A stretch of 64,000 bases of DNA from Datura wrightii (Eukaryota > Streptophyta > Magnoliopsida > Solanales > Solanaceae): NCBI GenBank assembly GCA_035772735.1, contig JASDFA010000006.1, positions 62,760,001 through 62,824,000 on the forward strand. Direction: 5' to 3'. Under the pieces are notes generated by a model. The model was given only the letters and a program-made list of their open reading frames with translations. It was not told the DNA's origin and ran no database searches. Shown one piece after another: positions 1-11,711 of this stretch. The stretch's first letter is position 1. Every line of letters starts with the position of its first letter. Position numbers and translations under genes: made by a program.

Positions 1-245
1 AGAAATGGAAGCTTACCTTCATTGGTCACTACAAGGGATACCATGACTTGTGGTGTACATGACTCGTGGTGACGAATCATTAGGAGCACTATCAAAACTT
101 TCAACCTTCTAGTCACACTCCTGACCACGGCTAATATGACGACTCATGGTGTTGACCACAAATCGTGGCCTCACCCATGGTCAACCTCAAACCAATATAT
201 CTAAACAAGTCCATACTTCACTCCACGAGTCACCTAACGACTCAT

Positions 246-1675
246 TGATCTTGGGCAGATCTATATGCCCAAGTGATACTCAAACTTATCATTTTCGCCT
301 TGTTTATTGTGCAATGTGTATACATTTTCATGTAATTGGTAATAAAATGTGAATTTATACTAACCAACATGATTAGCGTTGTTTTGTAGGTAAAATATGA
401 TTTAGAGGAGCAAAAATGCATGTTGGAACAAAATCGTAGTTGGACTTGGATGCGAGCACGGAAAAGACATTGGAATGCACAATGTAAAGGGGCTCCGCGA
501 TGGAGCCGTGCCACGCTACCATCGCGGAGGCACACTGCATGGAGGATGAATTAATTTGGCAATTTCCAGTGAAGCCTCGCGACAGCTCCGTGGCACGGAT
601 GCAAGCCTCTGTGTTGCATGCCGTGCCACGTTGAGGCTATATTCCCGGACCTTGGATTTCCAGTGAGGGTCCGCATCCACGCCGTGTCACGGAGGTAGTG
701 CTCCGCGTTGGCCTCCGTGACACGTTGCTTGTTATTCTGGGAAAAATTCCCAACAGTATAAATAGAACACTTAAGCTTATTTTTAATTAATTCAGATTTG
801 GTGGAGCAAGGACGTGGGTTACAGGCAGTTGAGGGACGAAAAAGCTAAGGGTTTTTCTCTCTTTCTTTCTTCTTTCAATCAATTGTTTGTATGATTAACA
901 CTTGTTTTAGGATGATTAATCCACAAATGAGTGGCTAATTCTCTTCCTTGCTGAGGTTGTGAACAATGGTGATGAATTCTGATTATTGAATTGTATGGTT
1001 TTTCATCTTCTTCTTCTATGTTGTTCTATTAATTCTTGTTTCTACTGCATTAGTGTGTGGCCGACATTAATGTACATCTAAAAAGTTCGATTTCACTCGA
1101 GAGAGCACGAAATTGGAAAGTTGTGAATTAATAGGGTATTATTCTTAACTTGATTTGGGAAAATTGGGTTTTGATGTGCTTTCCTGATAGAAATATACTT
1201 GAAAGCCGTATTAGTCAATTTAGGAACCGGAATTGTATTGCTAGGTCATAAATTGCATTTGATCACAGAAATGTAGACGGATGGTTTATGATTCTTAAGT
1301 GAGATTAAATACGAGAGTTTTAATCTCTTGGCTAATGTTCTTGGCTAGCAACTAGAAGAGAAGAATAACCGAATTATGATGATAATCAAGTTCATTACTT
1401 GTTCTTAACCTTGGCATGCTCATATCCATAGTTTCAATTCACAGTAAATATTTGTTAATAGTTTTAGTATATAATTTATAAACAAAAAATTATTTAACTT
1501 TTGGTTACGTTGTTGGCAACATAATTAGAAGTAAGATAGAATATAGTATACCTAAGCAATTTTACTTATCTAGAGTCTCCTTGGTTCGATACTTGGCTTA
1601 CTTAGCCACTTTATTACTTGTTTGACCACGTGCACTTGCGTGTCGGTTTTTAACCCCAAACCAAAGCACCGAACA
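246..1675 (+). mobile_element. solo LTR of an Athila-like family, 5-bp TSD
   Basis: A 1430-bp LTR starting TGATCTTGG and ending CCGAACA, flanked by the perfect duplication CTCAT (241-245 and 1676-1680). No internal region follows, so it is a solo LTR left by LTR-LTR recombination. It is very similar over its whole length to 39166-40595 and more distantly to the D LTRs (55603-57016 and 63828 onward). D has an Athila-type tRNA-Asp primer site, which assigns the family. A dyad array lies at 493-724 and a TATA box at 757-763. Confidence 0.93.
493..765 (+). promoter_or_regulatory. U3 dyad array and TATA box of the solo LTR
   Basis: Five perfect CGTGNCACG palindromes (507, 589, 622, 683, 716) sit within 218 bp. 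A perfect 11-bp inverted repeat (CTCCGCGATGG at 493-503, CCATCGCGGAG at 519-529) surrounds the first. TATAAATAG follows at 757-765. Position just upstream of the TATA box suggests a U3 enhancer-like array. That role is inference. Confidence 0.7.
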
Positions 1676-1788
1676 CTCATGTTGCACCTCACGGTCACTA
1701 GATGACTCGTCCTGTGACCTAGTGCAGAAAACCCTGTTTTCTCTATTTCCACCCTCGAGTTTGATCTTAGGGATTTAAGGGTATCACA

Positions 1789-1864
1789 ATATAAACCCAT
1801 TAGGAACATTCATCCTAAAATGTGAATAAACGTAGTAAAAATCTAAGAAATGCAAACATCATAC
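1789..1864 (-). other. stub of internal region next to the LTR
   Basis: Short minus-strand remnant next to the LTR end at 1788. On the minus strand it reads ACATTTTAGGATGAATGT then a purine-rich run, the degenerate form of the hairpin plus polypurine tract seen before other 3' LTRs in this window. No ORF is recognisable. Confidence 0.4.
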
Positions 1865-3185
1865 CAAATACCCGTCACTCTGGTCGTCAGACGTACAGCG
1901 GGACAAAAATTGCAGTTCCCTTGTATGTTTTCCCAGGGGTATTTTCATATCTTCCCACTCTTGAAAGTATAAACTACATAGTATTGGGGGGATTTGGAAG
2001 GTGATTTAGGGTATTAGTCGATCATTCCCCCTCATCCTCTCCAAAACTCTCAAGAACAGATCGTAGAAGTTCAGAAACTCTCTCAATTCTAAGCTAGGGT
2101 TCTTCTCCAAAGTCTTCAAATTCAAGGTTCTAGTTAGAGATTCTTCTTCACCTAGTATATGGAACTTCGATAAGGGTCTTCTTCTACTTTGTGTCCTAAT
2201 ATTTTCAAAAACTCTAACTATTAGTTTTTCCTAGAAATTATTTCTTCAAGTGTTGAATTTCCCTACCTCTTCTATGATTTCAGGTTGCAAGGCTAGATTT
2301 AGGATATATAGATATATCCATGTTATTATTTTATTCTTTATAATACTTTGTCCATGACCTCGGTCTAAATTGATATTTTAGAGAAATTGCGTGTAAACTA
2401 GTCTTACCTTATAATAGCATAATTTTTCAGAGTGTACATAATGTTCATGAATTAATCTCAATTACATAAATTATTTCCATGATTTCATTGTAGCATTATT
2501 TCAAAAGTTTAGCCCCATGATCTAGCACTATTGTTCGAAAATATGGCCTATTTGGGATATATTATTCTTCCATGATCTTAGTATGCATGATTTTCAATAT
2601 GAATTAAACATATGATTCTTCCCCATGAATTCAGTATGTTTAGCATGTCTAGTGTTCTTTAGACTATCATGATACTTTTAGATAAAGCATCTCTGACAAG
2701 TCCTAGAACACCAGTTTCATGCATAGTTCTTTAGAGTGTCATGACACTTTCAGATAAAGCAGCTTTGACAAATCATAGAACACCAATTTCTTTCAGGTCC
2801 TTTTAGACTCTCAGGATACTTTAAGAGAAGTAGTTCTGACTTAGTTTTAGGATATCAATTTTGAGCTATCAGCATGTTCATAGTTCTTTAGGCTCTCAGG
2901 ACACTTTCAAATAAAGTAGTACTGACTAGTCTTAGAACTTCAGATTTCAGATTTATTAGTATATATATATGTTGCATGTGTTTCAGTTGGGAGTAGTACT
3001 TAGCACCGAGCAGGCCAGGGTTTCAGAGCATCCAAGTTCCCAAAATTACGTGTCATCGTAGGTTATTAGCCTGAATAAGCCTCTATTAGTGATCACACGG
3101 ATCAACCACTATACCATGGCAAGGTACAGTAGGCCCTACCAATGGGAATTAAACATCGAACACCACTTCTAGCTCATGTTAAGTC
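1865..3185 (+). mobile_element. plus-strand chromovirus-type LTR fragment
   Basis: Similar, block for block, to LTR F at 31.3-32.3 kb: the leader with AGCTAGGGTTCTTCT, the CTCTCAGGACACTTTCA segments, 'GGGAGTAGTACTTAGCACCG', and ACTATACC.TGGCAAGG. Similarity stops near 3185. It is a truncated U5/R-side LTR with no ORF. The start is approximate. Confidence 0.6.
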
Positions 3186-3639
3186 CCCTTTGGTAGGAAA
3201 GCTATTGTTCCTGCAATCTGACCGCCTTGCCTCAAGTTGCCTCACCCTTATCGCCTTTGTTTCCTTAGAGGTATTAGAGCCATCCCATCCTTTTGGAGGG
3301 GGGAGCAGTTTGGTTGAATATGTGTGATTCTTTTCCATCTACGTCTAGTTTTTGTAAATTTCCATCTCCCTCTAGTCCTTTTAAATCCCTTACCAAAATA
3401 AATATGTCCCTACACTTAGCAAAACTCTTTCTTATAAATATCACTATATTTACGATGTAGATATCATCCCAGATGAAATTAAAGTGTCTTCTACCTACCT
3501 AGCTCTCCTAAATCCTTAAAGTGTCTTCTACCTACTTACCTCTCCTAAATCGTTACTCTGCCTTTGCCAAAATGATATCTTATCCATGCTTACAAATCCG
3601 TTCCCTGTTCCAACATAAACCTTAAGGTAAAAGAATATG
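3186..3639 (+). other. sparse interval with a primer-site-like motif
   Basis: AT-rich sequence without a credible ORF. GGTATTAGAGCCA at 3270-3282 resembles the tRNA-Met primer site (TGGTATCAGAGC) used by many plant LTR elements and pararetroviruses, with a mismatch. A near-repeat of about 50 bp (AAGTGTCTTCTACCTAC) occurs at about 3480 and 3519. The primer-site reading is weak but agrees with the coding remnant that follows. Confidence 0.3.
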
Positions 3640-5720
3640 TTGCTTTTTTGAAACTCTAACTGTATCCTATTCTTACCACTTAGGAGGAATAGTTTGTTAC
3701 CTTATAGATTCCCAATGATTTTCCCAAAAGATGGAAAAAATCATTGCTTTGCCCATATTCATTTTGGTGTCATCCAAATTACCTTGTCATATCACGAAAG
3801 GAAAGGCCAATATATTGTTTCCCGCTTATTACTCCTTGATACAAATATCAAGAGTACCAACATGCTAATATTTGTACCACTGAGGTCACCTTGAATGCTA
3901 GGACAGTTTTTATCACATTATTCCGAAATTTCAACATGTCCCTGAGCGGTCCATATCTGACGGAGCCCTTGAATATCCAAGTCCAAATACAAGGAGCTCC
4001 ACAAGATAGAGATGCTATCCAAGAAACTCCCCACTACCAAATAGCTTGGAGAGTTCAGAACCATGCTATGGATCTTTCATTTCTGGGTGGAGATAAGGCT
4101 CTGGTCTTACATGTAGACACCACCAACAAGACTACCACATGCACCCAAATATTGTGGTAAATACCAAAGAAGATTTGTCAAAATTCTTCTAGACATATGG
4201 GTCACCAACTATGAGAGGATGAGAGAACCTCTTGTTGAACCTCTTTGGTCGACTGAACCAATCTTTATCATAAAATAGGATAAAACTGTTGCCATCAGTT
4301 TTGACCACTCTAATCTTAAAAAACCAAATAGTACAGCCTTTTCTCTTCAGGTGTACCAACCTATATCCATTCTATTTGAACCTCTCACATGTTATTAGTG
4401 AATATGATTGGATAAAACAGTTCAATCATGAAGGTCGTAGTATATGGTAGTTCAAATGTTCCTTTACTGGGCACTGCCCATGGGATATTGAGTGTAATTG
4501 CCAAGAATGTCTAAAGGATGAGATTTAATATGATGAGTGTCATGGGAAGAGAGTCAAGCATAAAAAGAAGAAGGTAAGATGATTGGAAAAGTAATTCTGA
4601 AAACCATATGACGATGGGGATCCAACTATTAGTTCCCTGAGTTGCCCTGAAAAATATGAATTCCTTGTTTCCTACAAACCTCAAGATTGGCCAACTCTAC
4701 CTACTTAGCCACAAAATATCCCAAATCTCAAATCTTTATGATGAGTCCATCCAACTCTGGTCGTACTCCTGAATTCCCTTCATAATAACCCTTTGAAAAG
4801 GATGACATGAGCCATGCACCAAATATCCCAAAGAAAAATGTTCTGCTGCCCACTAGAGAGAAGCCACCAACAAGCGACATAGATGCTACAATCAATTGTC
4901 AATCTAAGAATGTGATTTACCAAAACAAAGCGTATTGGCACTTCTCTTAAGAACGTCGCTCAAGCACAAAACAAAATGATGTGCAAGGTAGAAAACATTG
5001 AGGAAAAGGTGGAACAAGCATCCTCTTAACATGTTGGCCTTATCAAATCCCTGGAATTGTGACTGACAAACATACAATATGAGATCTGTCCACCAGAACC
5101 TCACTTTTCCACTTCTTTCAGCAACAACAAAAGGAGATGGCTACCATTAAAGAACAAATACAACAACTGAGACATGGTCCTTTTGAGACACAAAAAACCT
5201 AGACCCAGTCTACAGAATCCTCCTTTATCCCCATGTCGTCATAGACATACCCACCACTTATATTGGATCGCTCAGGTACAACATTCCCTTCCATTCCACA
5301 TGAACCAAGTCTCTTACTCAAAGATCCAAAGATGAACCTAAATTTGACATTGCAAAAATGGGTTTGGGAAAGGAAAGACTATTGAAGCACAAAAGTAGTC
5401 CAAAAGAAAGAAGGAGGTTGAAGAAAGTTCCAGAGAACAAGATCTAAGAAACTTGATGATCTCAAATCAAGTTGTTTTGGACCTCTATGGCTTGGAAGAA
5501 GATGACAGCCTAGGATCCAGTATGGAAGAGAAAACAGATAGTGGTCCTACTGAAGAAGATTTGGAGACGACTAAGAACCTCTCACTAGACTCCTCCATGG
5601 AAGACAATCTATCGATATTCATGAACTGATCAACAGAACCAAAAGTTTCTAAAGTAGATAATGATCAAGACGGGATGACAAATGATCCAATTCTGGAAAG
5701 GAGACCAGAAAACTAACACA
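3640..5720 (+). pseudogene. decayed ORF, possibly pararetrovirus movement-protein-like
   Basis: Coding remnant in several frames with many stops. The best parts are 3694-3894 and 3891-4160, which read on from each other after a frame change. Their character (IHFG...LSYHERKG...LLLDT, then TVFITLFRNFNM, then YQIAWRVQNHAMD) recalls the movement-protein region of plant pararetrovirus-like polyproteins, a resemblance from memory only. Near 4450-4560 a Cys-rich stretch (four Cys and one His, then a Lys-rich run) looks like a zinc finger, and 4930-5200 is rich in Gln, Lys and Glu, like a coiled coil. No RT, RNase H or integrase is seen. It could also be the gag region of an unknown LTR element. The LTR at 5771 truncates it. 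Confidence 0.38.
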
Positions 5721-5770
5721 AATATTGGTCGGCACTGGATTCCATACTTTCACTCCCAATGATGCCAAAG

Positions 5771-7957
5771 TGTCACGACTTGAACATAGGCCTGGATCGA
5801 GATATGGACGAATAACCCGAGAGGCTCCAAGTCAACCCATGGAATGAACATGGCCACTAAAGCTCAACATAATAAATGTGTATACCTAACTTGATATATA
5901 TAGCGGAAGTATGGAAATCCAATAACATCTGAACAACAGAAAACATAATACTGATCCAAAGTTGAATTACATGCTATGTCTGATAAGCCTCTATAACCTG
6001 ACGAGTTGATGGGACAAGACCCTAACTAACTCACTGATAACTAAAACTGAAAGTACTAACAACAAGCTGATAAGAAGGGCCTTAAAGGGTGAGGACTCAC
6101 CAACAACTAGACAATGCTAACTTTGAATATTTGACTAACGACGGGACTAAACCTGAACGTCCAAGCCTATATCATGAAACAATACAACATAGAGTATGCG
6201 GTCAGTACTTGGAATGTACTGAGTATACAAGGTAAGTAAAACCATAAAGTAAGTAAAACTGAAATCATCCACATTATAAAACATATTCAAGATAAGATTT
6301 TGAGAGTAAGCCTTGCATGTTATTATCTAAAGCATGACTTGAACGTGACTGAATATCATAACTGATTCGAATGACCCAAAGCAGAAACTGATGAGCATTA
6401 GTAAAATTGAATATGGGGTCAAACCTGCTGAAAGTATAATATCATAACTGATTAACACGCATAACTGAAAATCATGAGGAACAATGGGAGACTCGTCATA
6501 TAACCGACATTACAACTATAGAGCTTACGTGGTCCTGACTATTACACTCAAGTGGGCAGAGCCGTCTGAAGCCTTGCCAGGGGAAAGGGCGCTACCATGA
6601 TATCGATATCAAGATGAAGGCCCCTCGGGGGCAGGGAAATCTCACAAGGGAGATCTCAAATAATCTGAACATACCTACATTGGCACGTAGTTCTAACGCA
6701 CAGGGTTGACTGAACCCTTAGCCTACTCCGTGCTAGACCCTACTCCTAAAAACATGCATATCCTCTCCATTGTTTTTCAATGAAGCTGAACCATCATCTT
6801 TTGATGATTTTGAATCAAAATCATACATGCATAGGAAAATACATCATGAGGAGCCTTGGCTCAAACCATACCACAAGCTGAAAAGTGGGAGTCTAGACTT
6901 CAAAACCATATGGTAAGCTAATAACATGAAATTTAAGTAAATCATGAAACATACTTGATCATATGGGCTTGCCCAAACTTGTACATGCTTTGAGATATTC
7001 AAAATCATGAATATAAACATAGGTAATTCAAAATAATACTTTCATCGTAGACACTTCACCATACTTGAAAACATGGATAATAATCTCAACCTTTCATGAA
7101 ATTTCATAATTGGGCATTATAATTACAAAACTTTGAAATCAAATTGTAATTGAAAACATTATAAAACATGCACATGAATCTTGAAACAATATTAAAAATA
7201 TGAAGAGAATTTACCCATTATAGATACTTCGAAAATTTTAAAATTTAGGTTAAGCCCCATAGATTCATCAATTTAGAATTACATGATTTAGGAGAGAATT
7301 TGAGTATGAGAGTAAAGGAATACTCCCATTCATAACCCCACATACCTGGGTACTTCTGATTTCACATCCCTTCTTGAATTCCCAAAGGGATTTGAGGAGA
7401 ATTTATGAATTCTATACTTGATCACTCTTAGGAACATTCTAGTCTTGCATGCATGGAATGGGAAGGTTTAGAATAGGCTAAGTATCTTTAAAGCTCTTCT
7501 AACTGAGCTTAAAATGACGTATTTTAGGACTTAGGAGCTTAGGAATTACAAAAAAAACCTTAATAAATTCATAAGAAAATCACACTACTAGTCCCAACAG
7601 GGAATTGGACGAGTCGTCACCCAAGACGATGACTCGTTACCTGCCCCCATCTTCATCACTGGAAAACATACACTGCTAATCACCACAAGAAATACCACGA
7701 CTCGTGATGACTTAGTTATTGGGAATACTACCAAAATTCAACATCCCAGTCAGCTTCTAACCACGACTAAATTAACGACTCGTTGCCCTAACTACGAGTC
7801 ATGGCTTCTCTCGTGGTCACCCCCAGGCCACAAATCTTATCCAACTCCTCCCTCCACTTCAAGAGTCACTTAACGAGTTTTGAAGTCTTCTGACGGGTCA
7901 CTGGATGACTTGTCTTTGAACTCTCAAGTCTGATCTTAGGGCTTTCAAGGTATCACA
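5771..7957 (-). mobile_element. minus-strand chromovirus-type LTR
   Basis: The plus strand begins TGTCACGACT and ends GGTATCACA, so the element reads TGTGATACC...TCGTGACA on the minus strand (about 2187 bp). The same family is seen at 14619-17111 and at 1-1788. Internal sequence follows on the right, so this is the 3' LTR of a minus-strand element whose body is cut at 8215. Three perfect ACGANTCGT palindromes lie at 7609, 7697 and 7775. Confidence 0.75.
7605..7880 (-). promoter_or_regulatory. ACGANTCGT dyad array in LTR
   Basis: Perfect copies at 7609-7617, 7697-7705 and 7775-7783, with one-mismatch copies (ACGAGTCAT, ATGACTCGT) between. They lie near the 5' end of the LTR in its own orientation, that is in U3. 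Function unknown. Confidence 0.55.
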
Positions 7958-8215
7958 ATATCTCACCATTGGGAACATTCGTCCTTAAATGTGAATGAAC
8001 ATACTAAAAAGTTGGGGAATTGAACTGGCATCTCAATTACTGAACATCTAAAGCTGAAAACTGACAGAGTGACCGACTCTGAATTGAAATACATAATTGA
8101 ACTAAATTCATGAGTCACATGTACATACATTGACATGAAATAAACTGGGACACATGAACTGAACATGAAACTGAATAGAGTACTAAGGAGGAAACTGATA
8201 CTTCAAGCCATGATA
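7958..8215 (-). mobile_element. internal stub before the LTR
   Basis: Sequence just upstream (on the minus strand) of the LTR at 5771-7957. It has the pre-polypurine hairpin (ACATT and AATGT arms at 7975-7979 and 7988-7992, loop with AAGGACG on the minus strand). The rest is non-coding here and is cut by insertion of E3 at 8216. Confidence 0.5.
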
Positions 8216-9812
8216 TGATGTGAGTTTACAGCACTTTCGATGCTCAAAACTAAAAAAATAATATGGAATTAGGAGTGTTTATATGGATATAAGATACTTT
8301 TTCTTTGACTACAGGATAAATAAGTGTTGGAGCAACAATGAGCAAAAGATAGCCTGAAACTCCAGAAAATGGGCTAAAGTCACAGTTTCAGTACGAGCTG
8401 TAGGTTGATGATACGAGCCATACTAAAGACAGTTAAAAGTTTCAGATGGTTGAATTGTGAAGAGTGCAACCTATGACTCTCAATACGAGCCATACAACAG
8501 TAATACGAGTCATGGCATTGAGTCGTGGAAATATTCATATGAATAGCACAAGAGGCTGACTCCTGACACGGATAGACAGTACGAGTCATAGCGGCAAGGT
8601 ACAAGTTGTACCATCACACTCAGCGACAGACTTCAAAAAAATTGAGAGCTCTCAGAGTCAAGCCACGGAAGAACAATATGACTCGTAGGAAGCATGTACG
8701 GATCATACCAAGGCCCAACACTTAGCCAAATTTTAGCAAGCCATGGACATACGGATAGCAGACGGCCCATACAATCCTGCTATAGGTCGTAGGATCTATC
8801 GTGGCTCAGGCGACACCAGTTATGGAAATTTACCCTGTTTTCTTAGGAAAAGGACTCTTATGTCTGTATAAATGCTTTTCATGTTTTATTTTCAGTAAAG
8901 AAAATCTAGAAAAGATAGAGAAAAATGATGTAAGTAATTAAAGAAGGTTAGGAAGTGAGGAAAAACATAGAATTGAGTTGATTGGTTTGTGATCAACCTT
9001 TTCTTGATTTCTATCTTGATCTTTGTGAATTGTTCTTGAGTTATTTTGGAGATAATAAAAGAAGCTTTTTCTCTCATCTACAATTGTAAGTATTGAATTA
9101 TGTGTTTAATTATGAATGCATATCACAACCTTGAAACTATGAGAGGCTAAAACCTCCATAGCTAAGGTTGTGGGAACCATGGTGGATTGATGAGCTAGGG
9201 TTACACAAAAGTGATTCAAAACCAATGCAAAGCTCTTGTATTGTATTCTCTTTATGCTTAAACGTTTCTTAATGATGTACAACGTTAGAAATTGACCGAA
9301 TTATTTACTTGTTTGAGCCTAGAGAGGTAGATATTAGGAAAAGAGAATTACAACAAAGCCTTGATCTTGATGATCATTGTATTCACTTGAGATGTGGTTG
9401 CAGGATAGTTAAATTTTGAACAAATTGATAATGGATAGTTTGGAACCGCTCATGAGACCTGACCCGGTGATAGAGTATAGTCATCTAATAGAAATGAATC
9501 AGTCGTTTGGATGAACCCTAGTTATCAATTTTACAAGTAAGCATTGGTATTAATCACATATGTATAACACATGGGGAACACAAACCCTAGTTATTCTTAA
9601 ATCTTGATTTTATATCACAATTTCAATCCTTGTTTTAATTATTATTTTCTTGAAACCCCCAAAATGGAGTAACTAACTAATAAGTTCACTTACCGGCTTT
9701 AGTCTAGATCTTTCATATTCCCTGTGGGTTTGACACCAACCTCTTTCTTGGGTTCTTTATTGACAACGTCCACTTCATACTTCAATAGGAGGTGTGAGTT
9801 TGAACGTTATCA
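8216..9812 (+). mobile_element. 5' LTR of truncated Athila-like element E3
   Basis: About 1597 bp, from TGATGTGAGTTTACAGC to GAACGTTATCA. It aligns along its length with the E2 5' LTR (19975-21557), including the TTTACA.CACTTTCGA start, the TATAAAT box (8867-8873 here), GAGGTAGA.ATTAGGAAAA, and the end. Between 8395 and 8810 it has many near-copies of the ACGANTCGT palindrome (for example TACGAGTCAT and ATGACTCGTAG). A primer site follows directly. Confidence 0.8.
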
Positions 9813-9817
9813 AAAAG

Positions 9818-9833
9818 TGGCGTTGTTGCTAGA
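9818..9833 (+). promoter_or_regulatory. degenerate tRNA-Asp primer binding site of E3
   Basis: TGGCGTTGTTGCTAGAGA starts here, five bases after the LTR end. It is TGGCGCCGTTGCCGGGGA, the complement of the plant tRNA-Asp 3' end used by Athila-type elements, with two bases lost and some substitutions. The D element has a better copy. Confidence 0.65.
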
Positions 9834-9972
9834 GAATACGGCTAATACTAGATTAATTGCTTGAATTTGACTTTGGTAGTTATTTCTCTGTTTACATTTT
9901 TTCGTTTTACTTTTGTGATTCTGACAGGATACATCAAGGGAAAAATCCCTTTTTCAAACACCCAGATGGAAT

Positions 9973-11125
9973 ATGAATAAGTTGTTAATGCTTGTGAAGG
10001 AGATGATGACTATTGACATATTAGCAACTATCATGATGAATTATGAGGGAGATGGGATACCGGAATACATGGAGACGGTGAATTCTTTAAATGTAATGGG
10101 GTCATATAACTTCAGCCCAAAGAAGTTAGACCTCGATCTAAAGAATCATTCAACGCCGCCAGCTAAGCCATATGTTGAGGTACCACTAGTCCTTGAGCTG
10201 AAAGCACTACCTCCCCATCTCAAATATGCATCCTAGGTGAAGATAGTACTCTACCTATAATAATCGCAGCAGATCTGTTGGACGAGCAAGTGGGAGCTTT
10301 AGTCAATATACTAAAAAGGTATAAAAAATTGGCTGGACCATAGCTGACATCATTGGAATCCCTCCAGGCATATGTACTCACAAGATCCAACTCGATCCAA
10401 ATTGCAAACCAAGTATAGAACATCAGCACCGCTTGAACCTCCCAATGCAAGAAGTGGTAAAGAAGGAGATCATCAAGTGACTGGATGCTGGTGTAATTTA
10501 TCCCATTGGAAATAGCAAACGGGTGAGTCTGGTACTGTACGTATCGAAGAAAGGTGGGATCACAGTGGTACCCAACGAGAAGAATGAGCTGATACCAACA
10601 CGACCAGTTATAGGGTGGCGTGTATGCACGGGTTACAGGGAACTCAACCACTGGACCCAAAAGGACAATTTTCTGATGCAATTCTTGGATCAGATGCTTG
10701 ACAGACCGACAGGTAGAGGTTGGTACTATTTTCTTGATGGTTATTTGGGATATAATCAGATTACCATCACTCCAGAAGACCAGGAAAAGACGACCTTCAC
10801 TTTTCTGTATGGAACATTCTCTTTCAGAAGAATGCCATTTGGATTGTGCAATGCACCGGCCACATTCCAGTGCTGCATGATATCCATATTCTCAGATATG
10901 CTGGAAGACACCATTGAAGTATTTATGGACAACTTCTCTATTGTAGGTGACTCATTCGAATCTTGCCTCAACCACTTGGGCAAAGTATTGAAAAGGTGTG
11001 AAGAAACTAATCTGGTCCTAAATTAGGAAATATGTCATTTTATGGTCAAGGAAGGAATAGTATTGGGTATAAAATCTCAAGAAAAGGGATTGAGGTATAC
11101 AAGACAAAAATTGAGGTATTTTCAT
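9973..11125 (+). pseudogene. Athila-type reverse transcriptase fragment of E3
   Basis: Ty3/gypsy RT of the Athila lineage that would copy element RNA into cDNA. 9973-10236 encodes the segment before RT (SPKKLDLDLKNH...KALPPHLKYA). A broken stretch follows, then an open frame 10523-11026 with VPNEKNELIPTRPV, the GW.YYFLDGYLGYNQI block, and MPFGLCNAPATFQ. The catalytic box reads FMDN at 10922-10933 rather than F/Y-x-D-D, so the second metal-binding Asp is Asn. Gag and protease are missing between the primer site and this point, and sequence jumps into an unrelated LTR near 11126. No RNase H or integrase follows. This is a doubly deleted relic. Confidence 0.88.
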
Positions 11126-11711
11126 AGTTTCATGTTACTTTCAATATTTATGCATTCAGATAGGGTTATTGTACCTCAGTTCAGTATATCTTTCAGATTT
11201 TAATAGCATGCTTTATACTTTAGTTGCATATCTCACATGCTCAATACATTCAAAGTACATATCACATACTCTCTATGCTATATCATTTTATGATATAATT
11301 CAGGTGCCTAGGTCCAACATCGCAGTTAGATTCCTTTCAGCAATTACAGTGGTGAGTTCCCATCTCCCAAGGATCGGAGTTATCCTTCTTATTTCAGTAC
11401 TTTGTCTTCAGTTTAGTTTCAGACTTTGGAGTTAGCAGGGAACTTGTCCGAGTAGCTCATTAGTTATTAGAGGCTTTTAGATAGAGTTGTATTAGCTTCA
11501 GCTTTTGACTCCGTGTTTTTATAAGTCTTTAGTATCTTTATCATATTATATCTTTATGTATAAAAGAATGTTTGTACTTCATATAGTTTCTGCTTAGATT
11601 TCTTATAAGTTGACATTGTATTAGAAATATTTTACGCCATGAATTAGCTTAGGGTCATTTGTGGCTCTAGACACCATGTCGCATTCAGAATGTATACTCA
11701 GATCGTGACAA
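11126..11711 (+). mobile_element. 3' part of a chromovirus-type LTR
   Basis: Plus-strand LTR end: ATTCAAAGTACATATCACAT, TATATCATTTTATGATATA and GGTGAGTTCCCATC..CCAAGGATCGGAG match 32.45-32.6 kb in LTR F. It ends with ATCGTGACA near 11711. The left edge is fused directly to E3 RT. Confidence 0.65.

Larger units (their letters stand above)
1..1788 (-). mobile_element. chromovirus-type LTR remnant, split by a solo LTR
   Basis: Minus-strand LTR of a Ty3/gypsy chromovirus-like element, cut by the window edge. The parts 1-245 and 1681-1788 are LTR and the middle is an inserted solo LTR. The plus strand ends in GGTATCACA followed by a polypurine-tract-like complement, the same boundary as at 7957. 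The sequence holds words such as ATGACTCGT and ACGACTCAT, as the LTRs at 7.6 and 16.7 kb do. No coding capacity is visible. Confidence 0.6.

Noticed and set aside
7605..7880. Dyad words as degenerate satellite DNA
   Set aside because: The words are irregularly spaced, in both orientations, within sequences that are otherwise unique LTR, so a tandem satellite does not explain them.
9818..9833. tRNA gene
   Set aside because: Only the complement of a tRNA 3' end is present. No tRNA fold was seen anywhere in the window.
10220..10681. 153-codon minus-strand ORF
   Set aside because: Lies opposite the Athila RT remnant and has no recognisable features.
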